This document shows, piece by piece, positions 18,197 through 24,721 of a stretch of DNA of 51,624 bases. This DNA comes from a virus. The stretch covers positions 1 through 51,624 of the IMG/VR virus record IMGVR_UViG_3300017963_000074. One strand, given 5' to 3'. Within the stretch, counting starts at the first letter, position 1, and the number at the start of each line of letters is the position of its first letter. The position numbers and the translations under genes are program-made. Below the pieces are notes generated by a model. That model was not told the DNA's origin. It made no database searches and saw only the letters and a program-made list of their open reading frames with translations.

Positions 18197-18870
18197 CTTA
18201 CTTTCCTCGCGATAAGAACATCGTTGCATAACTCCCGGCCTGCATATTCATCGGGAGTTACTTTGTACTCTACAACCCTGAACTTGTATCTTTTCAAGAC
18301 CTTTATCCAGACATCTAAAGGCCGGTACTTTTTATAGGCAAATGGTCTACTATGAGACATACTCAAGAGAGTGTCAAACTTACTTGTGATAAAAAGATAA
18401 CCTCCATCATCAATCAAGGCAGAGCAGTTCTCAATAGCATTGCGGAACCTTTCATCATCTACGATGTGGTGTAGGACATTCATGGCGGAGATTATAGAAA
18501 ACGGGCCTCTAGGCAAGAGAGCCTGGATACTGCTATCATCTGCAACATCACATAAAACAGCATCAATACCCTTCTCTCTAACGTACATCACCGAGGAGGC
18601 GGCTATATCAACTGCAAGAGGAAAACAACCCATCCTTTCAAAGAACACAGCCCAGAAGCCCGCTCCAGTCCCTACATCGAGAACTTTATCTCCCTCCTTC
18701 ACATAAGGATGAATGACACTAGCTATCCTCTCGTAATGAATCTTTGCAAGCTCTGGATTTAAGGAAACTGAAAGCTCAGTCTCCCTAGTCTCATCAATCT
18801 CACTCCAATACTCTTCCCAAAAGATGGGAGGATTGTAGAGTTGAAGAATTGTCAGAGCTAGAAAGATCAT
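18193..18870 (-). CDS. Class I SAM-dependent methyltransferase (225 aa)
   Basis: Motif I is VLDVGTGAG at residues 63-71, with the acidic end of strand 2 at D88 (LAVDIA). Motif II/post-II is around ISAMNVLHHIVDD and is typical of small-molecule/lipid/glycan methyltransferases (Methyltransf_11/12), not of DNA methylases, which would show a DPPY/NPPY motif. A hydrophobic N-terminus of about 12 residues could be a membrane contact. It overlaps neighbours on both sides by 4 bp within the late unit. A likely role is methylation of a cell-surface or virion glycan; the substrate is unknown. Confidence 0.75.
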   Translation of the reverse strand: MIFLALTILQLYNPPIFWEEYWSEIDETRETELSVSLNPELAKIHYERIASVIHPYVKEGDKVLDVGTGAGFWAVFFERMGCFPLAVDIAASSVMYVREKGIDAVLCDVADDSSIQALLPRGPFSIISAMNVLHHIVDDERFRNAIENCSALIDDGGYLFITSKFDTLLSMSHSRPFAYKKYRPLDVWIKVLKRYKFRVVEYKVTPDEYAGRELCNDVLIARKVR

Positions 18871-19121
18871 CGTGTTGAATCCTCCGGAGCTTGTTGTGGA
18901 GGTTTAGGGGGATCGAATCTGAGACCTATACTATTCAGATCATTGTAGTTGATCTGTCTGGCCCTGCTGAAGTATCGCTCCAACTGCACTTTCATCACCA
19001 TCAGCTGTTCCCTCTCCACAAACATCTGCTCGATCCTTTTGGCCTTCAAGCTCCCCCCAATGAGGAAACTCAGGGCCATTGCGAGTACCAGGATAACAAC
19101 ATCTTTCCAATTCTCTTTCAT
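18867..19121 (-). CDS. Membrane-anchored coiled-coil protein, i-spanin-like (84 aa)
   Basis: A single N-terminal membrane segment (VVILVLAMALSFLIGGSL) is followed by a periplasm-facing helix (RIEQMFVEREQLMVMKVQLERYF) and a Pro-rich tail. This is the topology of inner-membrane spanins (Rz type), which join the outer-membrane lipoprotein to finish lysis in Gram-negative hosts. No lipobox o-spanin partner is obvious next to it, so the call is tentative. ATG 19121 overlaps the upstream stop. Confidence 0.5.
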   Translation of the reverse strand: MKENWKDVVILVLAMALSFLIGGSLKAKRIEQMFVEREQLMVMKVQLERYFSRARQINYNDLNSIGLRFDPPKPPQQAPEDSTR

Positions 19122-19405
19122 GACTCCCTCCTTCCAAAGAGTTTATCGAAGAGTTTGTTTAGGATTTGTACCCACTTGTATCTGTACAGGAGTTTCCCAT
19201 ACAACTTATGAAGCAGGCTTTTGTACTCAGAGTTGTAGTAGACTCCTATCATATGCTGCACAGTATCGTCCAGAAACAGGATGGCTCCAATGGCTAGCAG
19301 GCCTATCGCAAGGTGCTGATCCAACCAAATGGCGAGGAAACCGGTCAGCAGGATGAACAGCCCAAGGTAGCCGTGATGGAAGCCTCTTTGAGAGTGGTTA
19401 CTCAT
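19118..19405 (-). CDS. Two-TM membrane protein, holin candidate (95 aa)
   Basis: Two adjacent hydrophobic segments (about residues 13-28 and 30-46) are followed by a basic amphipathic C-terminus rich in Lys, Arg, Tyr and Leu. This suits a class II holin or another inner-membrane lysis factor. It follows the 840-aa fibre gene by a 4-bp overlap. Together with the proteins at 17210, 16942 and 18867 it makes a cluster of four small membrane proteins; which one is the holin cannot be decided from sequence. Confidence 0.5.
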   Translation of the reverse strand: MSNHSQRGFHHGYLGLFILLTGFLAIWLDQHLAIGLLAIGAILFLDDTVQHMIGVYYNSEYKSLLHKLYGKLLYRYKWVQILNKLFDKLFGRRES

Positions 19406-21924
19406 GGATTCGCGTCCGGTGATAGGATCTGGAAATTGGTTCCGTCATAAATCAAGTGGACATATGAACCCGCTTCGATGTAATTGTCCTGCGGGTCCTG
19501 GTCGTGCAGAGACTTCAATGACTTAGCGCCCAACGCGTTAATTTGTAGGGTACACGCACCCGTGTTCGCTACACCAGCATTGAGATAGATCACCATCCCA
19601 GTTGTGTAGGCGGTGATGTGATCGGAGACGAAGCCATAATCATCGTCCACCGAAGACGTATCCGCAAAAAAGTTCGGGCCGCTTGCATTGACGATGAGAG
19701 AGTCGCCATCACCAGGGACGCCGACAATAGCCACCCCCGGCCCGTCATCGTTGGGGTCGAGGATGATGTCATGGTCGGCGGCGGAAGTATAGATGGTAAG
19801 GTTAGATGCACCGGAACCCTCAATGATATTGTCAACGTGGAATACACCTGCGCTGTCCACCGACACATATTCCCCTGCTGTACCGGTGTCGCCGATGCGG
19901 ACTTCGCCGTCTGCGCCTGAAGAATTATCTCGAATGTCTAAATTCCAACTTTTTGTACCATTTGAACCTGTATATAAAGATGAGCTTGACGTTCCAAATA
20001 CAATGTAAGGGTTACTTTTCGAGGTATAATAAAGTTCTCCTGCGGTTGTTATATACATAGAGTTGGTATTAATAGCCGCATCAAAACTATACCCACCACT
20101 GGCATTTTGGAACACCGCTACATCGCCCGTGGTCATGGTCTGCTCCCAAGCATCCCCGTCACTGCCCTTGAACGCAATCACCGGCAACGAGTCAGCTCCT
20201 ATGTATTGGAGTATCGCGGCGCTGTCTATTGAGGCCCAGGTGCCGTAGTCTGAGTCCCAAGTGATAGCCTGTCTTGCACTTGAAGATGCAGCAGGGCCGC
20301 CGAGCCAGAGTTCGTCTGAGGCGAAGATTTTTTTGGGGCGCTGCGTTTTTGCGCCAAGATCATCAGCGTCATCATTTGTTGGTCCGAAAAGTGCGCTGCT
20401 CATATACCATTGTAAACTGCCGTTGACATCAAGCGACACACCGCTTACACCATCCAGATTGAGATAACCCGCCGACGCTGTAATTACCCCATTCCCTGAC
20501 TGCTCCAACGTCAGCGTGTTCCCTTCGGCACTTCCAAGCACAATAGTGCCATCAGAGTCTGCTGCTGCGACATACATCTTGACAAATCCACTATCAATAT
20601 TGGCCTCGGCACCACCTAAATCAGAGTCAATGGTTGTCACCAAATATGGCGTCTTGCTCTTCCCCCCTATCTGGAGGGAGTCGGCAAGGAAAAGGTTGGT
20701 CCACCTTCGGTCAAAATTTCCCAAAGTTTGACCACCATCATCTGAAATCGGTTGCGCTGTGTCATAAAACTCAATCTGACCATTTGTCCCCGCATTAAAG
20801 ACAATATCCCCTGTACTGGTCTGGATTGATCCACTGCTACCGTTATGCTGCCAAAATATACTTTTACCGTTCGCTGCATAAAGCGTAATTCGAGGATGTT
20901 CATCAATAAAATCGCCTGTTATTGCTGAAGAGTCAATATCCCCGAATGCGGCGTGTGTGGTCTCGTTGTCTGTGTCGTAGATGGCGAAATGAGTTGTATC
21001 ACTTGCGATGGATAACGAGGCGTAGGGCGTCGCTGTCCCTATACCGACCAAATCATTAGCCAAATCCCCGTAAATCGTATTGCCGATATTCAGTTGCGAG
21101 TTCCCTGTGGCGCTCTCAGCGTCTATGTCATATCCGATCATTATATTGAGGTCACCTGTGGTTATGTTATCTCCGGCATTGGAGCCGAGGAAGATGTTGC
21201 CATAACCCTCTGTATTCGCATAACCTGCTGAATCGCCCGCGGCTATCCCTTCGTAACCCGTGGTGTTGGAGTAGAGCGCCCCATAGCCCTGTGCGATGTT
21301 GTGGTAGCCTGTGGTGTTGGAAAATAGTGTCTTATACCCAATTCCTACATTATAGCTGGCGTGCAGTGTATTTGTTGCCGTGGAACCCATTGTGAAATTA
21401 CCGGCGGAATCACCGATGAAAATATTAAATCCATCTGGTACCGCCGTATTGCCGGTCGGGTGATGGTAGTCATGAATCCACCGACTCGCACCTTTGTAGA
21501 TCACGCCTTTGTCGTTTGAAGTGGTAGATTCCAATTCTATGTCACCGATCAAGTCCAATTCTTGGCTCGGACTCGCCGTACCGATGCCCACCTTATCGTC
21601 ACTCGTAACAACAAAGGCATGGTTCGCTCCTCCTACATGAAGCGAATCCAGAACATATAGAGAGTCAACTGTTATAGACGCCATAAAGGTGTCAACAACA
21701 CCTATCTGATATGTAAGGTACGAACTATCCGTCTTAAACCACATACCAGGATAGACCCTAACAGTATCTCCGTCTACATATAGAGCACTATCCCCAGTTG
21801 CTGAAAAGACAACAGTCGCGCTTCCCCCTGATACTAACTCAACCTGCCCCTGTGTCCTATTGCTAAGGAAAGCTATAGTCAATAGAAGAAGAACAGGAAC
21901 TAGAATCCTAGCAAAACCCTTCAT
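19402..21924 (-). CDS. Fibre-like protein with signal peptide and YadA-like repeats (840 aa)
   Basis: Residues 1-25 (MKGFARILVPVLLLLTIAF and onwards) look like a Sec signal peptide. After a beta segment comes LDVGIGT-type fibre shaft sequence (VGIGTASPSQELDL), then a run of NTTGYxN and GYGN repeats at about 185-260. These resemble the head repeats of trimeric autotransporters and of phage fibres. The C-terminus is a long beta-rich region ending near a GSYVHLIYDGTNFQI strand. Codon use appears to change near 21,590: the first 110 codons match the phage, the remainder is richer in GCG and CGN, as if a receptor-binding module was swapped in. ATG 21924 with AGGAGG upstream was chosen over TTG 21930. 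Confidence 0.72.
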   Translation of the reverse strand: MKGFARILVPVLLLLTIAFLSNRTQGQVELVSGGSATVVFSATGDSALYVDGDTVRVYPGMWFKTDSSYLTYQIGVVDTFMASITVDSLYVLDSLHVGGANHAFVVTSDDKVGIGTASPSQELDLIGDIELESTTSNDKGVIYKGASRWIHDYHHPTGNTAVPDGFNIFIGDSAGNFTMGSTATNTLHASYNVGIGYKTLFSNTTGYHNIAQGYGALYSNTTGYEGIAAGDSAGYANTEGYGNIFLGSNAGDNITTGDLNIMIGYDIDAESATGNSQLNIGNTIYGDLANDLVGIGTATPYASLSIASDTTHFAIYDTDNETTHAAFGDIDSSAITGDFIDEHPRITLYAANGKSIFWQHNGSSGSIQTSTGDIVFNAGTNGQIEFYDTAQPISDDGGQTLGNFDRRWTNLFLADSLQIGGKSKTPYLVTTIDSDLGGAEANIDSGFVKMYVAAADSDGTIVLGSAEGNTLTLEQSGNGVITASAGYLNLDGVSGVSLDVNGSLQWYMSSALFGPTNDDADDLGAKTQRPKKIFASDELWLGGPAASSSARQAITWDSDYGTWASIDSAAILQYIGADSLPVIAFKGSDGDAWEQTMTTGDVAVFQNASGGYSFDAAINTNSMYITTAGELYYTSKSNPYIVFGTSSSSLYTGSNGTKSWNLDIRDNSSGADGEVRIGDTGTAGEYVSVDSAGVFHVDNIIEGSGASNLTIYTSAADHDIILDPNDDGPGVAIVGVPGDGDSLIVNASGPNFFADTSSVDDDYGFVSDHITAYTTGMVIYLNAGVANTGACTLQINALGAKSLKSLHDQDPQDNYIEAGSYVHLIYDGTNFQILSPDANP

Positions 21925-21942
21925 TTTCAACCTCCTCTTCCC

Positions 21943-22311
21943 TTAATTCTGAGCTGCCCGCTTTATTCCAGCAAGATACAGCGTTCCAGTCCCAGAGACA
22001 GCCTCTACAATCAACCTTCTGAGCTTAACCTCTGGCCCTATCTTCAAACCCATCCCGCTTTCCAGCCGGATTTGAAATCTTGTTGCAGTACTATCAGTAT
22101 CCCCAGGAGAACCAAACTGTAGAAAAATCGAACATCCTTGCGACCAGAGAGTAACCTGATCCCAGTCCCTCGGGAAGGTTGTATCCACAGCCGTAGTGGA
22201 CACAGCCAGGGAGTCTGTCCAGAGGTAGTACATCTGCTGCTGAGCCTCTGTCTCTCCCTGGAAAGCAATAAAAAAGGCGATTGCTAGAATCGCCACTATT
22301 AGGAATCTCAT
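21943..22311 (-). CDS. Secreted small beta protein (122 aa)
   Basis: A strong signal peptide (MRFLIVAILAIAFFIAF, cleavage near GETEA/QQ) precedes a beta-rich domain of about 100 residues (VTLWSQGCSIFLQFG, RFQIRLESGMGL, LRRLIVEAVSGTGTLYL). ATG 22311 overlaps the terminase small subunit stop, so it is the second gene of the late unit. The mature part resembles short fibre-head or adhesin modules. It probably works with the downstream 840-aa fibre-like protein, also exported. Function not known. Confidence 0.6.
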   Translation of the reverse strand: MRFLIVAILAIAFFIAFQGETEAQQQMYYLWTDSLAVSTTAVDTTFPRDWDQVTLWSQGCSIFLQFGSPGDTDSTATRFQIRLESGMGLKIGPEVKLRRLIVEAVSGTGTLYLAGIKRAAQN

Positions 22312-22793
22312 TTTGTTTCCTCCTCTTCTACAACCTCAGCTTCCTCAGCGGAAAGGTTCATATCTCTCGCCATTTTCTTTATACCATCTATATCATCCCT
22401 CGTCAAGTGTGAGACAGAGACCTTCTTCTCGATCGCCTTGAAGCCACCCATCTCTAGGAGGTCCTTCGCCGCGGCCTTTCTGACCGGCCAGTCTGCCTCT
22501 TCCATCGCTTCCTCCATTGTATCAACTGCTTTTGGAAGAAGCTCGTGTATGCGTTGCTGTATGCCTATTACCGAAGTATCCCGACGGGCATGGAGGAGAC
22601 TCAACAACCTCCTCCCTTCCGGACTGTTCCTCACATTCGATACCGTTTGAGGAGAGACATTCAATCTATCTGCAATTGCCTTCCCCTTCATACCCAACGC
22701 CAGAAGCCTCAAAATCTCATGGTGAGTATCCCAAAGCTTCGTAATGGCATACGCCTTATCACCGTCAGCATTTCTCCTTTTATCTACCTTCAA
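22308..22793 (-). CDS. Helix-turn-helix protein, candidate terminase small subunit (161 aa)
   Basis: Residues 25-56 form a clear helix-turn-helix (ILRLLALGMKGKAIADRLN followed by VSPQTVSNV). The rest is helical (TMEEAMEEADWPVRKAA), ending in a Glu-rich tail. This N-terminal HTH plus helical oligomerisation region matches many small terminases, which recognise pac/cos DNA and feed TerL. The gap of about 9 kb to terL is unusual, so a DNA-binding regulator is an alternative. The TTG start at 22793 follows GGGAGGAG. It is preceded by the 44-aa ORF and the late promoter. Confidence 0.6.
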   Translation of the reverse strand: MKVDKRRNADGDKAYAITKLWDTHHEILRLLALGMKGKAIADRLNVSPQTVSNVRNSPEGRRLLSLLHARRDTSVIGIQQRIHELLPKAVDTMEEAMEEADWPVRKAAAKDLLEMGGFKAIEKKVSVSHLTRDDIDGIKKMARDMNLSAEEAEVVEEEETK

Positions 22794-22802
22794 AGCTCCT
22801 CC

Positions 22803-22937
22803 CTAATTCATGCAATAGATAAACCGGCATCTGTGCCATACAATCGGGAGGGTGAAGTCCCTCATCATAAAATCTACAAAGAACTCCACCCAGTCCTTCG
22901 TGCCCTTCCTCAAAGTGTCATCTCTAATCTCCTTCAC
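22803..22937 (-). CDS. Short leader ORF of the late unit (44 aa)
   Basis: A small ORF with GTG start at 22937 and an AGAGGTG site upstream, ending at TAG 22803-22805 just ahead of the TTG-started HTH gene. It is basic, with Asp and Trp/Phe-rich stretches and two Cys. It sits in the first 40-170 nt of the late transcript. It may be a real small gene or a leader peptide that couples translation of the next gene. No family recognised. Confidence 0.5.
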   Translation of the reverse strand: MKEIRDDTLRKGTKDWVEFFVDFMMRDFTLPIVWHRCRFIYCMN

Positions 22938-22974
22938 TTTCACCTCTCGCTATACAAAACACCCTTATGCCTGG

Positions 22975-23003
22975 AAGATACGAAAAATCAACATAAATGT
23001 CAA
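22975..23003 (-). promoter_or_regulatory. Late promoter, minus strand
   Basis: On the minus strand: TTGACA (complement of 22998-23003), exactly 17 bp, TATCTT (complement of 22975-22980). The spacer ends TTTTTCG as in rightward promoter P4. It lies just upstream of the 44-aa ORF and the whole structural gene unit. This suggests that both units use the same host sigma factor. Confidence 0.75.
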
Positions 23004-23353
23004 CACATATTTTGATGCTTCTATCCCACTCTTTCTCCCCCAACTTACCCTCCAGAAAGGGAAATTGGCCCGGCCTTTGCAGAACAGCATAAATCCACGC
23101 TAGGGGCCCCTGTACCATTCTCATTCTCCCCCCTTTTTTCCTCTCCCTTTGTCTTCCCTTTCCCTTTCGGTTAGCATAGAAATGCGCTTATAGGTGAAGG
23201 TTGGGTAAGATGTGGGGTCGACAGTACTTGGCATATCTTTCGCTCGTTCCCCCTAGGCACCCCCTAAAAATAGTCTATACTCCCTAGGTGGAGAACACAG
23301 CTATTGTTCATAATAGGTTTATATTGGATAGATGTTTTTTTATAAAAAAGTTC

Positions 23354-23382
23354 TTGCATTTTATGTTTTATTGTTGTATATT
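23354..23382 (+). promoter_or_regulatory. Promoter P1 (TTGCAT-N17-TATATT)
   Basis: -35 TTGCAT at 23354-23359, 17-bp spacer, -10 TATATT at 23377-23382. It is the first member of a set of four near-identical rightward promoters and drives the cassette gene at 23459. An inverted repeat half-site begins 22 bp after the -10. Confidence 0.8.
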
Positions 23383-23403
23383 GAGAATAGTGTTCATTGA
23401 CAA

Positions 23404-23420
23404 CATCATGGGTGATGATT
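23404..23420. repeat. Inverted repeat, left arm, flanking the cassette gene
   Basis: CATCATGGGTGATGATT here and AATCATTGCCCATGATG at 23864-23880 are inverted repeats with 15 of 17 bases matching. They flank the 130-aa gene on both sides. The arm lies between promoter and start codon, so it could be an operator, or the boundary of a mobile cassette. Confidence 0.65.
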
Positions 23421-23458
23421 TGGTTGCGTGATATACAATCAAAACAAGGGGTCATGAA

Positions 23459-23851
23459 ATGGAAACTCTAAAACCAGAACACCTCAACCAAATCATTGAA
23501 AACGTTAAAGTTGCTATCACTCAAAGCGTGAAAGAGACCGAAGATCATGATTCTATTGAACTTGAGATAGAATATGACTTTTCGGGCGTAACTCTTCAAC
23601 AATTAATAGCTTATGCGGTGCAGCAACTCCGGATCAAAAGAGCAGCCAAATGTCGTAAAATGGGCAGCGAGTGGATGCAGGCCCATAAGAAACAGACAGT
23701 TACGGTTGCGGAAGATTTTGGCCGGAAAGCTGCTGTTCCTAAAGAAGTTACGTTGAAGAACTTCATCACGGGTTTGAGTGATGCAGAAAAAGCTGCATTT
23801 CTGAAGGATCCTGAAGGATTCTTGAACAAGCGGATTGCAACTTCTAAATAA
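23459..23851 (+). CDS. Cassette gene of unknown function (130 aa)
   Basis: A mixed alpha/beta protein: a charged helix of about 30 residues (IIENVKVAITQSVKE), a strand with IELEIEYDFSG, a helix (LQQLIAYAVQQL), a basic middle, and a C-terminal SDAEKAAFLKDPEGF. The pattern resembles the 117-aa protein at 27593 (YEFGxNL and SPEEKKALL), so the two may be distant relatives. The gene has its own promoter, its own strong terminator and flanking inverted repeats, which suggests a moron-like unit. Codon use includes CGT and CGG Arg codons, rarer elsewhere. No homolog is recognised. Confidence 0.6.
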   Translation: METLKPEHLNQIIENVKVAITQSVKETEDHDSIELEIEYDFSGVTLQQLIAYAVQQLRIKRAAKCRKMGSEWMQAHKKQTVTVAEDFGRKAAVPKEVTLKNFITGLSDAEKAAFLKDPEGFLNKRIATSK

Positions 23852-23863
23852 TCAATAGTTCAT

Positions 23864-23880
23864 AATCATTGCCCATGATG
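23864..23880. repeat. Inverted repeat, right arm, flanking the cassette gene
   Basis: Matches the reverse complement of 23404-23420 at 15 of 17 bases. It lies between the stop codon and the terminator 23886-23912. Confidence 0.65.
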
Positions 23881-23885
23881 AACAC

Positions 23886-23912
23886 AAACCCGCCCAAGAG
23901 GCGGGTTTTTTT
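23886..23912 (+). terminator. Rho-independent terminator of the cassette
   Basis: A perfect 9-bp stem (AAACCCGCC with GGCGGGTTT) closes a 5-nt loop and runs into seven Ts. This is the strongest terminator in the window and isolates the cassette from downstream genes. Confidence 0.95.
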
Positions 23913-23966
23913 ATGCCTGCTTACCATCGGGAGTGGATACATAGTGGCATACATTCGCTCCTTATG

Positions 23967-23983
23967 TTTTCATATTTTGAAAA
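23967..23983. promoter_or_regulatory. Palindromic 17-mer, copy 3
   Basis: TTTTCATATTTTGAAAA, one mismatch from a perfect dyad. The flanks CTTATG on the left and TGTACCTAT on the right are shared with copies 4 and 5. It lies 55 bp after the cassette terminator. Confidence 0.8.
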
Positions 23984-24044
23984 TGTACCTATTGGTAAAT
24001 ATAGGGAACTGTAGACATGTATGATTGTATGTTGTAGTGGTATG

Positions 24045-24292
24045 CATGTATACATATATGGATGTAGAAGGGGGGTCGCCTCCATTGTTGGGTTTGAAAA
24101 CGTAAGTTTTTTAAAATTTCCCTCACTTTCTTCCAATTTCCCTTATTTTTAATCTATTAAAAAAAAATAAAAAAAAATAAAGGAAGGACTAGACCACTTG
24201 CAAGGAGAATAAGGGGTTCTGTGCGAGGAAGTTACGTTTTCATGTTGGACAAATGGGGCGACCCCCAGACTACTTACATATATGCATATTTG
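24045..24292. repeat. Large inverted repeat with phased A-tract; candidate origin/control element
   Basis: Left arm 24045-24105 and right arm 24232-24292, 61 nt each, match in inverted orientation at about 44 of 61 positions with no gap. Three blocks are perfect: CATATATG, GGGGGTCGCC and TGAAAACGTAA, with identical 14-bp spacing between the last two on both sides. The 126-nt centre contains TTTTTAAT/ATTAAAAA and two A9 runs ten bases apart (24159-24177), a pattern of intrinsically bent DNA. It resembles binding sites for a dimeric initiator or regulator around an unwinding region. No coding frame is supported. The function is inferred. Confidence 0.8.
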
Positions 24293-24305
24293 TGTACACG
24301 CTACG

Positions 24306-24321
24306 GGTATACAGGTATACA
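24306..24321. repeat. Tandem 8-bp direct repeat GGTATACA
   Basis: Two adjacent copies of GGTATACA just outside the right arm of the large inverted repeat. GTATAC is itself palindromic, and similar GTATACAT occurs in the left arm. Confidence 0.6.
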
Positions 24322-24327
24322 AGAGAG

Positions 24328-24358
24328 TGTTTGGGGGAATAGATGTTTGGGGGAGTAG
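24328..24358. repeat. Tandem 15-bp direct repeat upstream of P2
   Basis: TGTTTGGGGGAATAG at 24328-24342 and TGTTTGGGGGAGTAG at 24344-24358 differ at one base and have a 16-bp period. They lie 24 bp upstream of the P2 -35 box and could bind an activator or act as iterons. Confidence 0.7.
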
Positions 24359-24381
24359 TGGGTGTTTTTTTGTGTGAGGTA

Positions 24382-24410
24382 TTGCAATTGTGGATTTTAT
24401 TTTGTATATT
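24382..24410 (+). promoter_or_regulatory. Promoter P2 (TTGCAA-N17-TATATT)
   Basis: -35 TTGCAA at 24382-24387, 17-bp spacer ending TTTTG, -10 TATATT at 24405-24410. It drives the small operon 24455-25400. Confidence 0.8.
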
Positions 24411-24454
24411 GTGTATGTTGGATTGTAGATATGAGAGAAAGGAGGTGAGAGAGG

Positions 24455-24658
24455 ATGACTATAAGTGAGGAGGGAGGAGGTAAGAACTTCGCTGAGCTGG
24501 CTATGGATGTGAAGAGGTTGGAGAGAGATCTTATGGTGAGTTTAAAGGAGAGACTCGATCCGGGTAGTATGGTGCTGATAGCTGGGAGTATAGCGGAGAT
24601 TGTAGAGCTGCTGGAGAAGGTGTATGTGAAGTTGAGTGAGTTGAGGAGGAGAGAGTAA
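24455..24658 (+). CDS. Small helical protein, first gene of the P2 operon (67 aa)
   Basis: An almost wholly helical, charged sequence with two heptad-like stretches (ELAMDVKRLERDL and AEIVELLEKVYVKLSELRRRE). ATG 24455 has AAGGAGGTGAG upstream. The family is unknown. Small helical proteins expressed first are often host-takeover factors, but nothing specific supports this here. Confidence 0.6.
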   Translation: MTISEEGGGKNFAELAMDVKRLERDLMVSLKERLDPGSMVLIAGSIAEIVELLEKVYVKLSELRRRE

Positions 24659-24721
24659 CCCGCTTTGCTTATTCTGGCAAGCCAGTCAGTTGAGCTAACA
24701 TTAGAGAGGAGGTGAGTGAGA

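Larger units (their letters stand above)
22938..23458. other. Divergent control region, left part (no gene)
   Basis: 521 bp without a supported gene. It holds the late promoter at 22975-23003 (minus strand) and a C/T-rich tract on the plus strand at about 23126-23170. The sequence CCCTAGG occurs twice (near 23254 and 23284), and the promoter P1 at 23354-23382 with the left inverted repeat 23404-23420 belongs to the cassette at 23459. Nothing else distinctive was seen. Confidence 0.7.
23852..24454. other. Gene-free control region between cassette and early operon
   Basis: 603 bp without a supported gene. It holds the right inverted-repeat arm and terminator of the cassette, palindromic 17-mer copy 3, the 248-bp large inverted repeat with a phased A-tract, two pairs of tandem direct repeats at 24306-24321 and 24328-24358, and promoter P2. 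The density of structure and the lack of genes make it the best candidate for a replication origin or main regulatory hub. Confidence 0.75.

Noticed and set aside
22938-23458. Minus-strand 63-aa frame near 23264-23455
   Set aside because: No ribosome binding site or conserved-looking sequence, and it overlaps promoter P1 and the inverted repeat.
23459-23851. Insertion sequence or transposon because of flanking inverted repeats
   Set aside because: No transposase, no target-site duplication visible, and the encoded protein has no transposase-like residues.
24045-24292. Rho-independent terminator pair at the A/T-rich centre
   Set aside because: The TTTTTAAT/ATTAAAAA dyad has an A/T stem and no GC-rich hairpin, and no gene ends there on either strand.
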